The position numbers and the translations under genes were made by a program. The notes under the pieces are model-generated. The model was not told where the DNA came from. It made no database searches and saw only the letters and a program-made list of their open reading frames with translations. This document shows, in pieces, positions 43,147 to 50,458 of a DNA stretch of 64,000 nucleotides. Source of the DNA: Halomicrobium zhouii (lineage in GTDB: Archaea > Halobacteriota > Halobacteria > Halobacteriales > Haloarculaceae); NCBI RefSeq assembly GCF_900114435.1, contig NZ_FOZK01000001.1:62001-126000 (forward strand), given 5' to 3'. Every line of letters begins with the position of its first letter. Position 1 is the stretch's first letter.

Positions 43147-44082
43147 CTAGATCGACCTCGCTTTGATCAGCGCCGCTTCACCGTCGACCGGGTCGGTCAG
43201 GCGCTCCTGGTCGTTGACCAGGACGTAGCGGCCGAACGTCGGTCCGGTGACGCGGTAGTAGTAGCCCAGTATCCCCTCGCTCATCTCGTCGGCGACGACC
43301 TCGGTGTCGAGGGCGTCCATGGCCATCTCCTTGGCCTCCTCGAGCGTGATACCGGTCAGTTCCTCGGTGGCGTCCTGGTCGAAGATGACCTCGGTCACCT
43401 CGTCGCCGTCGTCGAGCACGCCCTTGATGCGGAGGTCGAACTCCCCCTCACCCTCGCCGTGCTCGCTGCAGCGGCCGTTCTGGAGGACGCGTGTGCAGTC
43501 CTCCTCGGGGCAGCGCTTGATGAGGCCGCTCCCGGACTGGATGTCCACGAGCGCTCCCTCGACGGTGACGTCGTCGTTGCCGACCTCGAGGTCCTCGTCG
43601 AGCTCCTCGATGGTCGTCGTGGAGTTGAGCTTCACCGAGTAGCGGCCCTCGTACTCGTCGGTGACGACGTTGCCCAGATCGTAGACCTTGCCCTCTTCCA
43701 GTTCCTGGAGGTCTGACTTGGCCCACTTGGTGAACTTGATGGTCCCGCTCTCGTCACCGAGCAGGCCCACCTGGCCGACGGAGTCCGAACGGGGCTCCCA
43801 CAGTTCGGTGACCTTCGCGGTGATGTCGATCCACTGTTCGGGCTCGTCGACCTCGGCGACCTGGACGTGCTCGTTCCCGCCGCCACCGCCGCCGAGCTGG
43901 TCGCGCTCCATCCCGGCCTCGTCGAGGTAGTTGCTGACGACGCTCCGGCGCGCCTCGTTCAGCGGCACCTGGTAGTCGTTCACCAGGGTTTCGAGGCGTT
44001 CGACGACGTCGTCGACGTCGATGTCGAGCTGGTCGGAAAACTGCTCCTGTATCTCTTCGGCGTGTGTACGCAAATCTGTCAT
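43147..44082 (-). CDS. rpa3: Replication protein A (RPA3-type) single-strand DNA-binding protein
   Basis: 311 aa. N-terminal helical segment, then an OB fold (about 75-165: QWIDITAKVTELWEPRSDSVGQVGLLGDESGTIKFTKW), a second OB-like region (170-250) containing a zinc finger (CPEEDC...C...H, about 190-210), and a C-terminal domain with YYYRVTGPTFGRYVLVNDQ. The size and the immediately downstream Rpap gene match the haloarchaeal rpa3-rpap3 pair more than the larger RPA1. Protects ssDNA in replication and repair. Confidence 0.85.
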   Translation of the reverse strand: MTDLRTHAEEIQEQFSDQLDIDVDDVVERLETLVNDYQVPLNEARRSVVSNYLDEAGMERDQLGGGGGGNEHVQVAEVDEPEQWIDITAKVTELWEPRSDSVGQVGLLGDESGTIKFTKWAKSDLQELEEGKVYDLGNVVTDEYEGRYSVKLNSTTTIEELDEDLEVGNDDVTVEGALVDIQSGSGLIKRCPEEDCTRVLQNGRCSEHGEGEGEFDLRIKGVLDDGDEVTEVIFDQDATEELTGITLEEAKEMAMDALDTEVVADEMSEGILGYYYRVTGPTFGRYVLVNDQERLTDPVDGEAALIKARSI

Positions 44083-44275
44083 GGTTGCTGTCTCCGCGTG
44101 ATTTCAATGGGAGACAGGTGGAGATTGGCCGTGCTCCCCTATAAAGTCACGGAGAGTGCGCAGTGGAAGTGAAAGTGAACGGGAACGAGGCGCTGTCCTG
44201 TGGTTCCGACCAGTACCCGGGAGCGATTTTCCGCCCTTCGAGAAGATTGATTTGTCCCGGTGTACAACCCCGTGT

Positions 44276-44563
44276 ATGGTCGACGACGGCGGGAGCATCC
44301 AGCGCTTCATCCAGTCCACGCTCCGCTCGGCGGGCCGCCAGCTCCAGGAGGCCAAGACGGCCTACGCCGACGCGAAGCGAAGCGCACTCGCGGACCTCCC
44401 GCAGACCGACGACGGCAAGGCCCGCATCGTCTGCCGTCGCTACGCCGAACGCCGGGCCGTCGCCCTCGACGACGAGGGCCGGCCCGCCTGTTTCGACCCC
44501 GATCATCCGGACTGCCAGGGCTGTGCGGAGGACGTCCAGGACGGGACTGTCGAGACCTGGTAG
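44276..44563 (+). CDS. Small Cys-cluster haloarchaeal protein (DUF7091-like)
   Basis: 95 aa. N-terminal amphipathic helix (IQRFIQSTLRSAGRQLQEAKTAY), then KARIVCRRYAERRAVALDDEGRPACF and DPDHPDCQGCAEDVQDG, giving four cysteines (C, C, C-x-x-C) that probably bind zinc. I associate it with the haloarchaeal family DUF7091; function unknown. Divergent from rpa3. Confidence 0.68.
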   Translation: MVDDGGSIQRFIQSTLRSAGRQLQEAKTAYADAKRSALADLPQTDDGKARIVCRRYAERRAVALDDEGRPACFDPDHPDCQGCAEDVQDGTVETW

Positions 44564-44565
44564 GA

Positions 44566-44720
44566 ACGACCTTTTTCTGCGTCGGGTCTCCTCGCTCCCT
44601 CCGGTCGCTGCGGGAACCACTCCTTGAAAAACGTCGGGGAAAAACACCGCGGGAGCAAAGCTCCCGCGAGCCCTCACTCGCTTCGCTCGTGAGGATGCCG
44701 CTCGCTCCCTCCGGTCGCTC
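44566..44720 (+). repeat. Dispersed intergenic repeat, type II (long copy) with hairpins
   Basis: ACCTTTTTCTGCGTCGGGTC, a GC-rich spacer, CCACTCCTTGAAAAA, then hairpins GCGGGAGCAAAGCTCCCGC (44649-44667) and CTCACTCGCTTCGCTCGTGAG (21 nt core at about 44673-44693). It shares its boxes with 8109-8170. The T-run just after the stop of the 44276 gene may terminate that transcript. Confidence 0.55.
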
Positions 44721-44740
44721 GCGGTACAATTGCTAGTGCC

Positions 44741-44784
44741 AGCCTGCCCTTCCCCTGGTCGCGCGATAAAACGCACTCCCGGCC
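44741..44784 (+). repeat. 45-nt dispersed repeat, type IV (copy 1)
   Basis: AGCCTGCCCTTCCCCTGGTC followed by GCGCGATAAAACGCACTCCCGGCC. About 85-90% identical to 56469-56513. It lies just outside type I element copy 5. Confidence 0.6.
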
Positions 44785-44814
44785 ACCGCTATGGCCGAGG
44801 AGAGTAATCAGGCA

Positions 44815-44991
44815 GGGTGGGAATGAAAGGGGCAGCGTGCTCGATGTCTTCGTGAACGGAGTGAGCGAAGGCTCGAAAGACGAGCGAAGCGAGTCTTTCG
44901 GTGAGCGAGACGAAGTAAGGACCGGAGCCGTAGGCGAGGACCGCAGCGAGTCGCAGCCATCGAGCACGCCGGGGCTTTCCTCTCTCATTGG
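44815..44991 (-). repeat. Type I structured intergenic element, copy 5 (inverted, long loop)
   Basis: GGGTGGGAATGAAAGGGG at the left, perfect 11-bp stem CGTGCTCGATG (44836-44846) / CATCGAGCACG (44958-44968), and CCGGGGCTTTCC to the right end. The loop is longer than in other copies and contains extra short hairpins (CGAAAGACGAGCGAAGCGAG region). It lies upstream of the guanylyltransferase gene. Confidence 0.8.
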
Positions 44992-45060
44992 TTTCGTCGT
45001 ACTCACCACAACGTTCTCCTAGCCAAACCTTCACAGCGAGTACGCGACTACGAACATCTG

Positions 45061-46077
45061 ATGGACAGGCCACTCGTCGCGCTGATACTCGCCGGCGGCA
45101 CGGGCACACGGCTCTACCCCGCGAGCCGGTCGAACCGCCCGAAGCAGTTCCTCTCCTTCGGCGGGGACGACTCCCTCCTCACGCAGACCGTCGACCGCGC
45201 CGCCTTCGCCGACGAGACGTACGTCCTCACGCGCGAGGCGTACGCGGACGAGATCCACGAGCACGCCCCCGACGCGGCGGTGTTGACCGAGCCCGAACCG
45301 AAGGACACCGGGCCGGCGCTGGTCTACGCCGCCCACCGAGTCCGGGAGCAGGTAGGGGACTGTGCGATGCTCGTGCTGCCGAGCGACCACCACGTCGCCG
45401 GCGACTTTCGGGGCGTCGCCGAGCGCGCGGCGCGAGTTGCAGTGGAAACGGGAGGGGTCGCCACCGTCGGCGTCGAGCCGACGCGGCCGGATCCCGGGTA
45501 CGGCTACATCGAGCCCGGCGACCCGCAGGACGGCTATTTCGCGGTGAAGCAGTTCCGCGAGAAACCCGATCGCGAGACGGCAGCGGGGTACGTCGACCGC
45601 GGCTTCTACTGGAACGCCGGGATGTTCGCGTGGACGCCGGAGGCGTTCCTGCAGGAGGCGAGGGAATCGCCACTCGAACCGCTGGTCGACGCGCTCGACG
45701 ACGGCGATTCGAGTCGGGGTTTCGACGCCGTCGACCCCGTTAGCGTCGATTACGCCGTGCTCGAACGGTCGGATTCGGTGTTCGTCGTCCCCGCCGACTT
45801 CGAGTGGGACGACCTGGGGGCGTGGGACGCCATCGAGCGGCTGGTCGACGGTGGGAGTGGCGAGGGCGAGGACGACAACGACAACGCGGTCCTCGGCGAC
45901 GCCCTCGCCGTCGACGCCGCGGACAACGTCGTCGCCACCGACGGCCACGTCAGCCTCGTCGGCGTCGAGGACCTGATCGTCGCCAGTTTCGACGACCGGA
46001 CGCTCGTCGTTCCGAAAGACGACGCCCAGCGAGTGCGTGACGTCGTCGCCGAACTCCGGGAACGGGGGCTGTTCTAG
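45061..46077 (+). CDS. manC: Mannose-1-phosphate guanylyltransferase
   Basis: 338 aa. Makes GDP-mannose from mannose-1-phosphate and GTP for glycosylation. LAGGTGTRLYPASRSNRPKQF is the nucleotidyltransferase signature with the catalytic Arg and Lys; VLPSDHHV supplies the metal Asp, and KQFREKPDRETA and FYWNAGMFAWTPEAF are typical of the ManC/AlgA core. The C-terminal beta-helix (LGDALAVDAADNVVATDG) is present but there is no fused isomerase domain. The ATG at 45061 is preceded by about 70 nt free of repeats. Confidence 0.88.
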   Translation: MDRPLVALILAGGTGTRLYPASRSNRPKQFLSFGGDDSLLTQTVDRAAFADETYVLTREAYADEIHEHAPDAAVLTEPEPKDTGPALVYAAHRVREQVGDCAMLVLPSDHHVAGDFRGVAERAARVAVETGGVATVGVEPTRPDPGYGYIEPGDPQDGYFAVKQFREKPDRETAAGYVDRGFYWNAGMFAWTPEAFLQEARESPLEPLVDALDDGDSSRGFDAVDPVSVDYAVLERSDSVFVVPADFEWDDLGAWDAIERLVDGGSGEGEDDNDNAVLGDALAVDAADNVVATDGHVSLVGVEDLIVASFDDRTLVVPKDDAQRVRDVVAELRERGLF

Positions 46078-46104
46078 GCTCGTCCCGTCAGCGACAGTGG
46101 TCGG

Positions 46105-46890
46105 TCACGTGCTCCGCATCGACCCGCCGTCGACGGCCAGCGCCGCGCCGGTGACGTACGACGAGCGGGCACTGGAGAGGAAGGCGACGACGTCGCCGAG
46201 TTCCCGCGGGTCGCCGACCCGGCCCAGCGGCGCGTCGGACCAGTTCTCGATCCCCTCCTCGTAGCTGTCGTAGTCGCCGCGCTCGACGGCGTCCTCGACG
46301 AGTTCCTGGATGCGCGGGGTCTCGTGGGCGCCCGGGAGGACGGCGTTGACGCGGACCTCGGGGCCGAACTCGCGAGACTGGGTCTTCATCAACCCGATGA
46401 CGGCCCGCCGGACCGAGTTCGAGAGCACCAGGTCGTCGATGACCTCCCGGACCGACCCGGAGGTGATGTTGACGATCGTGCCGGCGTCCGATTCCTTCAG
46501 GTACGGGTAGGCCAGTCTGGTCGTCCAGACGGCGCTCATCACCAGCAGGTCGTAGGCCTGGTACCAGTCGCGCTCCGTGGAGTCGAGGAACGAGCCGCTG
46601 GGCGGCCCGCCGGCGCTCGTCACGACGTGGTCGAGCGCGCCGAGTTCCTCGACGGTCTGCTCGACGAACGCCTCTATCTGGTCCCGGTCGGTGATGTCGG
46701 CCTGGACCGCCAGGACGTCGCCGTCGCCGGCGTCCGCCAGCTGTTCGCGGGCGTCGTGGAGGTGCGACTCGGTGCGGCCACAGATGGCGACGTCGGCGCC
46801 CTCCTGGGCCAGTGCGGTCGCGCTTGCGAGGCCGAGACCGCTGGTCGCTGCGGTACACAGTGCGACGTTGCCGTCGAGTTCCAGATCCAT
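46105..46890 (-). CDS. Atypical short-chain dehydrogenase/reductase
   Basis: 261 aa from ATG 46890. Rossmann motif TAATSGLGLASA (TGxxxGxG equivalent), CGRTESHL cofactor loop, and TSAGGPPSGSF. The usual Y-x-x-x-K is replaced: the aligned segment reads SNSVRRAVIGLMKT, with neither Tyr nor Lys in place; Ser of NITSGSV remains. The same change occurs in a branch of SDR proteins annotated as 3-oxoacyl-ACP reductases whose activity is doubtful. C-terminal GAALAVDGGS is normal. Confidence 0.8.
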   Translation of the reverse strand: MDLELDGNVALCTAATSGLGLASATALAQEGADVAICGRTESHLHDAREQLADAGDGDVLAVQADITDRDQIEAFVEQTVEELGALDHVVTSAGGPPSGSFLDSTERDWYQAYDLLVMSAVWTTRLAYPYLKESDAGTIVNITSGSVREVIDDLVLSNSVRRAVIGLMKTQSREFGPEVRVNAVLPGAHETPRIQELVEDAVERGDYDSYEEGIENWSDAPLGRVGDPRELGDVVAFLSSARSSYVTGAALAVDGGSMRST

Positions 46891-47009
46891 GTGTGAGCGC
46901 TCGCGTGGCACCCTCAAATGTCCACGGGCTTCGGAGTCGGTGTGTGAGTGACGGTGCTTCTGTAACGGGTAGTTCTGGGACCTGAGTGCTGGACGGCACT
47001 GTAGGGACA

Positions 47010-47215
47010 ACAACACCCGGAAAGCTCTCGGCGCGCTGAACTCGCGCGAGCAACGCTGCCCCTGGAGTCCTCGTGAGCGAAGCGAACGAGGGCTCGTCAG
47101 AGTGGTTCGAGAGACCGAAGGTCTCTCGTCATCACGAAAGGCGCGGAGCGCCTTTCGAACGACTTGCTCTGACGGTGGACTGAAAGGGCGAGGCCCGGTC
47201 GGGGGCTTTCGAGGC
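47010..47215. repeat. Type I structured intergenic element, copy 6 (composite)
   Basis: The left end reads like the forward boundary (CCGGAAAGCTCTCGGCGCGCTGAACTCG region, close to copy 2), while the right part holds reverse-type boundaries (GTGGACTGAAAGGGCG at 47175-47190 and GGGGGCTTTC near 47200-47210). Nested hairpins (AGAGACCGAAGGTCTCT; AAAGGCGCGGAGCGCCTTT) fill the centre. It looks like two oppositely oriented copies recombined. Confidence 0.6.
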
Positions 47216-47355
47216 GTCTGCGTCGGTACTGTGCCAGTGCTCACTGAGTCACGAAATCGTCACACCCACTCCGAAACAGAGCAGCAGACGTCGGAAAAAT
47301 GCACCAGAGAGACGGCGTCGAGACTGTCCACGTCGGGCGCGCCGTCGGTCCGGGG

Positions 47356-47826
47356 CTAGCTGCCCCAGAAGTTGTCGCGGCTGCCGAGTCGTTCGCGGTC
47401 GGGGCCGCGGCTGCTCTCCTCTTCCTCGTCGTCCTCGCCCTCCGCGTCGGCCGCGTCGGCCTCGTCGTCGTCCGCGTCCTCGCCTTCGTCGTCGAGTTCG
47501 AGTCGTTCAATCTCCTCGGCGCGGGCGTGGTTCGAGCGGACCTTGGTCACCTTCACCTTGGACTTCGCCGGCGGGAGCACGCCGTCGACCATGATGATGA
47601 AGCCGTCGTCGGTGCGGCCGACGCCGGCGCCGCTCTCGTGGATGTCCTCGACCTCGACGGCGACTTCCTCGCCGGGCTGGACGGGCTGGGTCTTGAGTTC
47701 CGAGATGGGCTGGTTGTAGTGGTTACACCACTCGGCGCCACCGCGGTCGCCGTAGTGAGTACACCCCATGCCTTTCATTCGCTCGGAGAAACTGGGGCAG
47801 TCGTCCGCGAGTGGACAGTCAGACAT
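47356..47826 (-). CDS. TRAM-domain RNA-binding protein with N-terminal Cys motif
   Basis: 156 aa from ATG 47826. The N-terminus carries cysteines and His (CPLADDCPSF...MGCTHYGDRGGAEWCNHYNQP) that could form a zinc or Fe-S site. A TRAM domain follows (EVAVEVEDIHESGAGVGRTDDGFIIMVDGVLPPAKSKVKVTKVR). The C-terminal 50 residues are a run of Asp/Glu, then a basic end. TRAM proteins bind tRNA or other RNA and act as cold-shock-like chaperones in archaea. Confidence 0.8.
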   Translation of the reverse strand: MSDCPLADDCPSFSERMKGMGCTHYGDRGGAEWCNHYNQPISELKTQPVQPGEEVAVEVEDIHESGAGVGRTDDGFIIMVDGVLPPAKSKVKVTKVRSNHARAEEIERLELDDEGEDADDDEADAADAEGEDDEEEESSRGPDRERLGSRDNFWGS

Positions 47827-47926
47827 GGAGCGAAGTAGTTGGCGCGTCTCCAAAACAGTTGCGTCACGCGAGCGGCGCCGCCGGATCCCGGGGTCGCGGC
47901 CGGACCGAACCGCCAGGGGACGGGCC

Positions 47927-48769
47927 CTACGCGAACGCGCCGTCGGTCGTCACCACGACCGTCGGCCGGTCGGCCCTCTCGGGACACGACGCCCGCCGTT
48001 CGACGGCGAACGAGACCGGTTCCGTCGCGTTGACCGACACCGGGACGTCGGCGACGACGGGGACCGAGATCGAGTCGCCGCCGCCGATGGCGCTCGGCCA
48101 GTCGGTGCTGTAGTCGTAGCTCACGTAGCCGTACCGGTCGTCGGGGGCGTCGATCCCGACGACGCAGCCGGAGAGCTCTGGGAGGGCGACCAACCGCCGA
48201 AAGACGAACTCGTTGGTCGCCGTCACCGTTCCGACGCGGACCTCGGCGGCGGTGTAGCCCTGTTCGTCGGGGTAGTCCCGGTCCGCTGGCGGGTCGACAG
48301 ACACCGAGTCGTTCGTCTGGAGGTCGTAGGTCACCCCACCGCCGGCCGCGTCAACGGCGACCAGCGCCACGCTGACGAGAACGACGGCGAGGACGACTGC
48401 CCCGGCAGTCCGCCAGGGAAGGACCGGCGCACGGCGATCGTACAGCCGTCCGAGCGCGATGAAGAGCGCCGAAGAGACGACGAGTCCGAGAAAGATCCCC
48501 GCCTCACCGACGTCGTAGCGGAGCACGACGTATCCGAGACCGACGAGATACGCCCCCGAGGACAGCGCGAGCGCCACGCCGTGGAGCGGCGTCCGTTCGA
48601 GGGCCGTCGCCACGGCGAGGAACGCGACGAACGCCAGAAAGAGCAGGACCGCCTTGACCGTGATCGAGAGCCCGAAGACCAGGTCCTGCACGAAGTACAG
48701 GAACGCGGCGACCGCGAGGACCACGCCGATCGTGTACAGGAACCGTTCGCTGTCGACGTCGAGTTTCAT
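47927..48769 (-). CDS. Haloarchaeal membrane protein with C-terminal extracytoplasmic domain (paralogue A)
   Basis: 280 aa. Five to six transmembrane helices in the first ~135 residues, followed by a soluble beta-rich domain (GGGVTYDLQTNDSVSVDPP ... GTVTATNEFVFRR ... ELSGCVVGID ... RRASCPERADRP) with two cysteines. The same architecture is found in the next gene upstream (48888-49705), so this is a tandem duplication. No named family is recognised. Confidence 0.62.
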   Translation of the reverse strand: MKLDVDSERFLYTIGVVLAVAAFLYFVQDLVFGLSITVKAVLLFLAFVAFLAVATALERTPLHGVALALSSGAYLVGLGYVVLRYDVGEAGIFLGLVVSSALFIALGRLYDRRAPVLPWRTAGAVVLAVVLVSVALVAVDAAGGGVTYDLQTNDSVSVDPPADRDYPDEQGYTAAEVRVGTVTATNEFVFRRLVALPELSGCVVGIDAPDDRYGYVSYDYSTDWPSAIGGGDSISVPVVADVPVSVNATEPVSFAVERRASCPERADRPTVVVTTDGAFA

Positions 48770-48887
48770 GGCGGGTTCTACGGAGCCAGTGTCAGGAGAG
48801 CGTTATGAGCTTTTTCGTCCCATCGGTCGGGACAGAACGCGTAACGGCCCGGGCGGTCCAGTCGTCCGGGCGGTCGATCGAATCGTC

Positions 48888-49705
48888 TCACTCACCCATC
48901 GCCTGCGGCGCGACGACCACCAGGCCCGGTTCCTCCCGCTCACTGGGACACGATTCGGCCCGTTCGACCGGGAGCGTCCCCCTCAGGACGGTCGCTTCCT
49001 CGCCGGAGAGACCGATCGTCACGTTCGTCGTCAGGGTCCCGTACCCGCCGACGCTTCGATGAAACGGCGACGACCCGTCGTCGTAGAACACGCCCCGGTC
49101 GGCCATCCGTCCGGGCGAGTACACGCAGACGCGCAGGTCGGGGAACGCGACCGGTTCGCGGAAGGCGAAGGTGTTCGTCGCCGTCGCTGTCCCCAGCACC
49201 ACTTGCTGTCCCAGCGGATCGTCCTCCTGCGTCGCGACCGTCACAGTGACCTCGTCACGCAGTTCGACGTCGTAGGTGACCTCGCCGTACTGCAGGTCGG
49301 CGCCGACGAACGACACGGCGACGAGGAGGACCATAAGGAGCGCGTATCGCCCCCACGCGGCGACAACCAGAGCCACCCCTCGTGCAGGAAGTACGCGAGC
49401 CCGATCGCGACCCACATCGAACCGAACAGCAACATTGCAATCGTCCCCCTCCCGAGGTCATACGCGAGAAAAGTATACCCCACCGAGAAGAACAAGGTAG
49501 CCACCGCGACCAGCCCGAAGCCCTCCTGCCAGGGATGGACAGCGGCGCCGACGAGGAATGCGACAGACATCAGCACGAGCAGGACCGCCCGGACGGTGAG
49601 CGACAGGTCGAAGAACACGGTCCGGACGAACCACGCGAGAACGGCCAGCCCCGCCAGACCGCCGACGGCATACAGGGCGGCCGTTCGGTCGAACGAGGGG
49701 CGCAT
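48888..49705 (-). pseudogene. Frameshifted paralogue B of the 47927 membrane protein
   Basis: The first ~115 residues (from ATG 49705: RPSFDRTAALYAVGGLAGL..., helices 1-4) and the remainder (GRYALLMVLLVAVSFVGADLQYGEVTYDVEL... to TGA 48888) are in adjacent frames. Joined, they align end to end with paralogue A, including GEVTYDVEL / GGVTYDLQT and GTATATNTFAFREP / GTVTATNEFVFRR. One base is missing, most likely in the run of five C at 49350-49354 or four C at 49376-49379 (+ strand). It may be a true pseudogene, a phase-variable tract, a slippage site or a sequencing error. Confidence 0.72.
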
Positions 49706-49858
49706 TACGGGCGCCTCCGACGACGGCGGCGGCCTCTCCAGGACATGCCTGCTCCAAGACGGAAACGGAGCATAAATTTTCGGCTAGATGACTGGCGAAC
49801 GTATCGGCGTGGACCCGGACCCACGCCGGTGTGCGCGAACGCGAGAATCCCGATTGCC

Positions 49859-50104
49859 TCAGCAGGTCGGCGGGTACGTGCCGTACGGACTCGTATCGAG
49901 GCCCCAGTCACAGTCGTCGGAGCCACCGGAATCGCCTCCGGAGTCGTCCGAGCAGTCCGCCGGCGGGTACGTGCCGGACGGACTCGTGTCGAGTCCGTAG
50001 TCACAGTCCCCGTCCGCCGCGGCTGCGGACCCAGTCATGAAACTACCTGCTACCAGTACGACCAAACCGAGGGCGACGATCGCCCTGCGTGTCCTGTGTG
50101 ACAT
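49859..50104 (-). CDS. Secreted cysteine-repeat peptide (two CDxGLDTSPxGTYPP repeats)
   Basis: 81 aa. A Sec-type signal peptide (basic RTRR, hydrophobic helix, GSAAAA site, residues 1-30) precedes a mature peptide of about 50 residues. The mature part holds two near-identical units: DCDYGLDTSPSGTYPPADC and DCDWGLDTSPYGTYPPTC, separated by an Asp/Ser/Gly spacer. Six cysteines could form disulfides. A clear TATA box 29 nt upstream supports expression. No family known; possible roles include a secreted antimicrobial (halocin-like), a signalling peptide or a surface ligand. Confidence 0.65.
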   Translation of the reverse strand: MSHRTRRAIVALGLVVLVAGSFMTGSAAAADGDCDYGLDTSPSGTYPPADCSDDSGGDSGGSDDCDWGLDTSPYGTYPPTC

Positions 50105-50458
50105 GCACGCGAAAATTGATGTTGTTCCAATATAAATTTAATTCTTCAAGAACTATTGATAGGTGTTGTCGGGTCGAAATTGTGTTCTTCAGGGCGGTGC
50201 GTCCGGTGACGGGCGTACCACCAGGGCGCGCATCGCCGTCGCGGTCGCGTTCCCAGCGGGCCACTCGAAGGCGGGAAATTACACCTGAATTCCGGTAAGA
50301 ACGCCTTATACGGCCGAACTATCGGCAGTACCTTACTCCCAGTTGTCAATTGTTCACACGGGTGCCGAAGCCGGTCCATCCTCACACTCCGCCGTAGCGT
50401 TCCCGACTACCGCTCGCTCGCGGCGGAGTTCGTCGAGTGGCCACGGCCCCGTACATCC
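50105..50458. other. 354-nt intergenic region with promoters
   Basis: A/T-rich on its left side, where the promoter of the peptide gene lies. CGCCTTATACGG near 50304-50315 could be a forward promoter for the LGFP gene with a long (about 120 nt) leader. The remaining reading frames are Arg-rich shadows; no RNA gene is seen. Confidence 0.4.
50131..50136 (-). promoter_or_regulatory. TATA box of the cysteine-repeat peptide gene
   Basis: TTTATA on the minus strand within an A/T-rich patch, centred 29 nt upstream of ATG 50104. Confidence 0.6.

Noticed and set aside
42171-44991. CRISPR array
   Set aside because: The CRISPR-like end box of type I elements occurs once or twice per locus; there are no regularly spaced direct repeats with unique spacers and no cas genes in the window.
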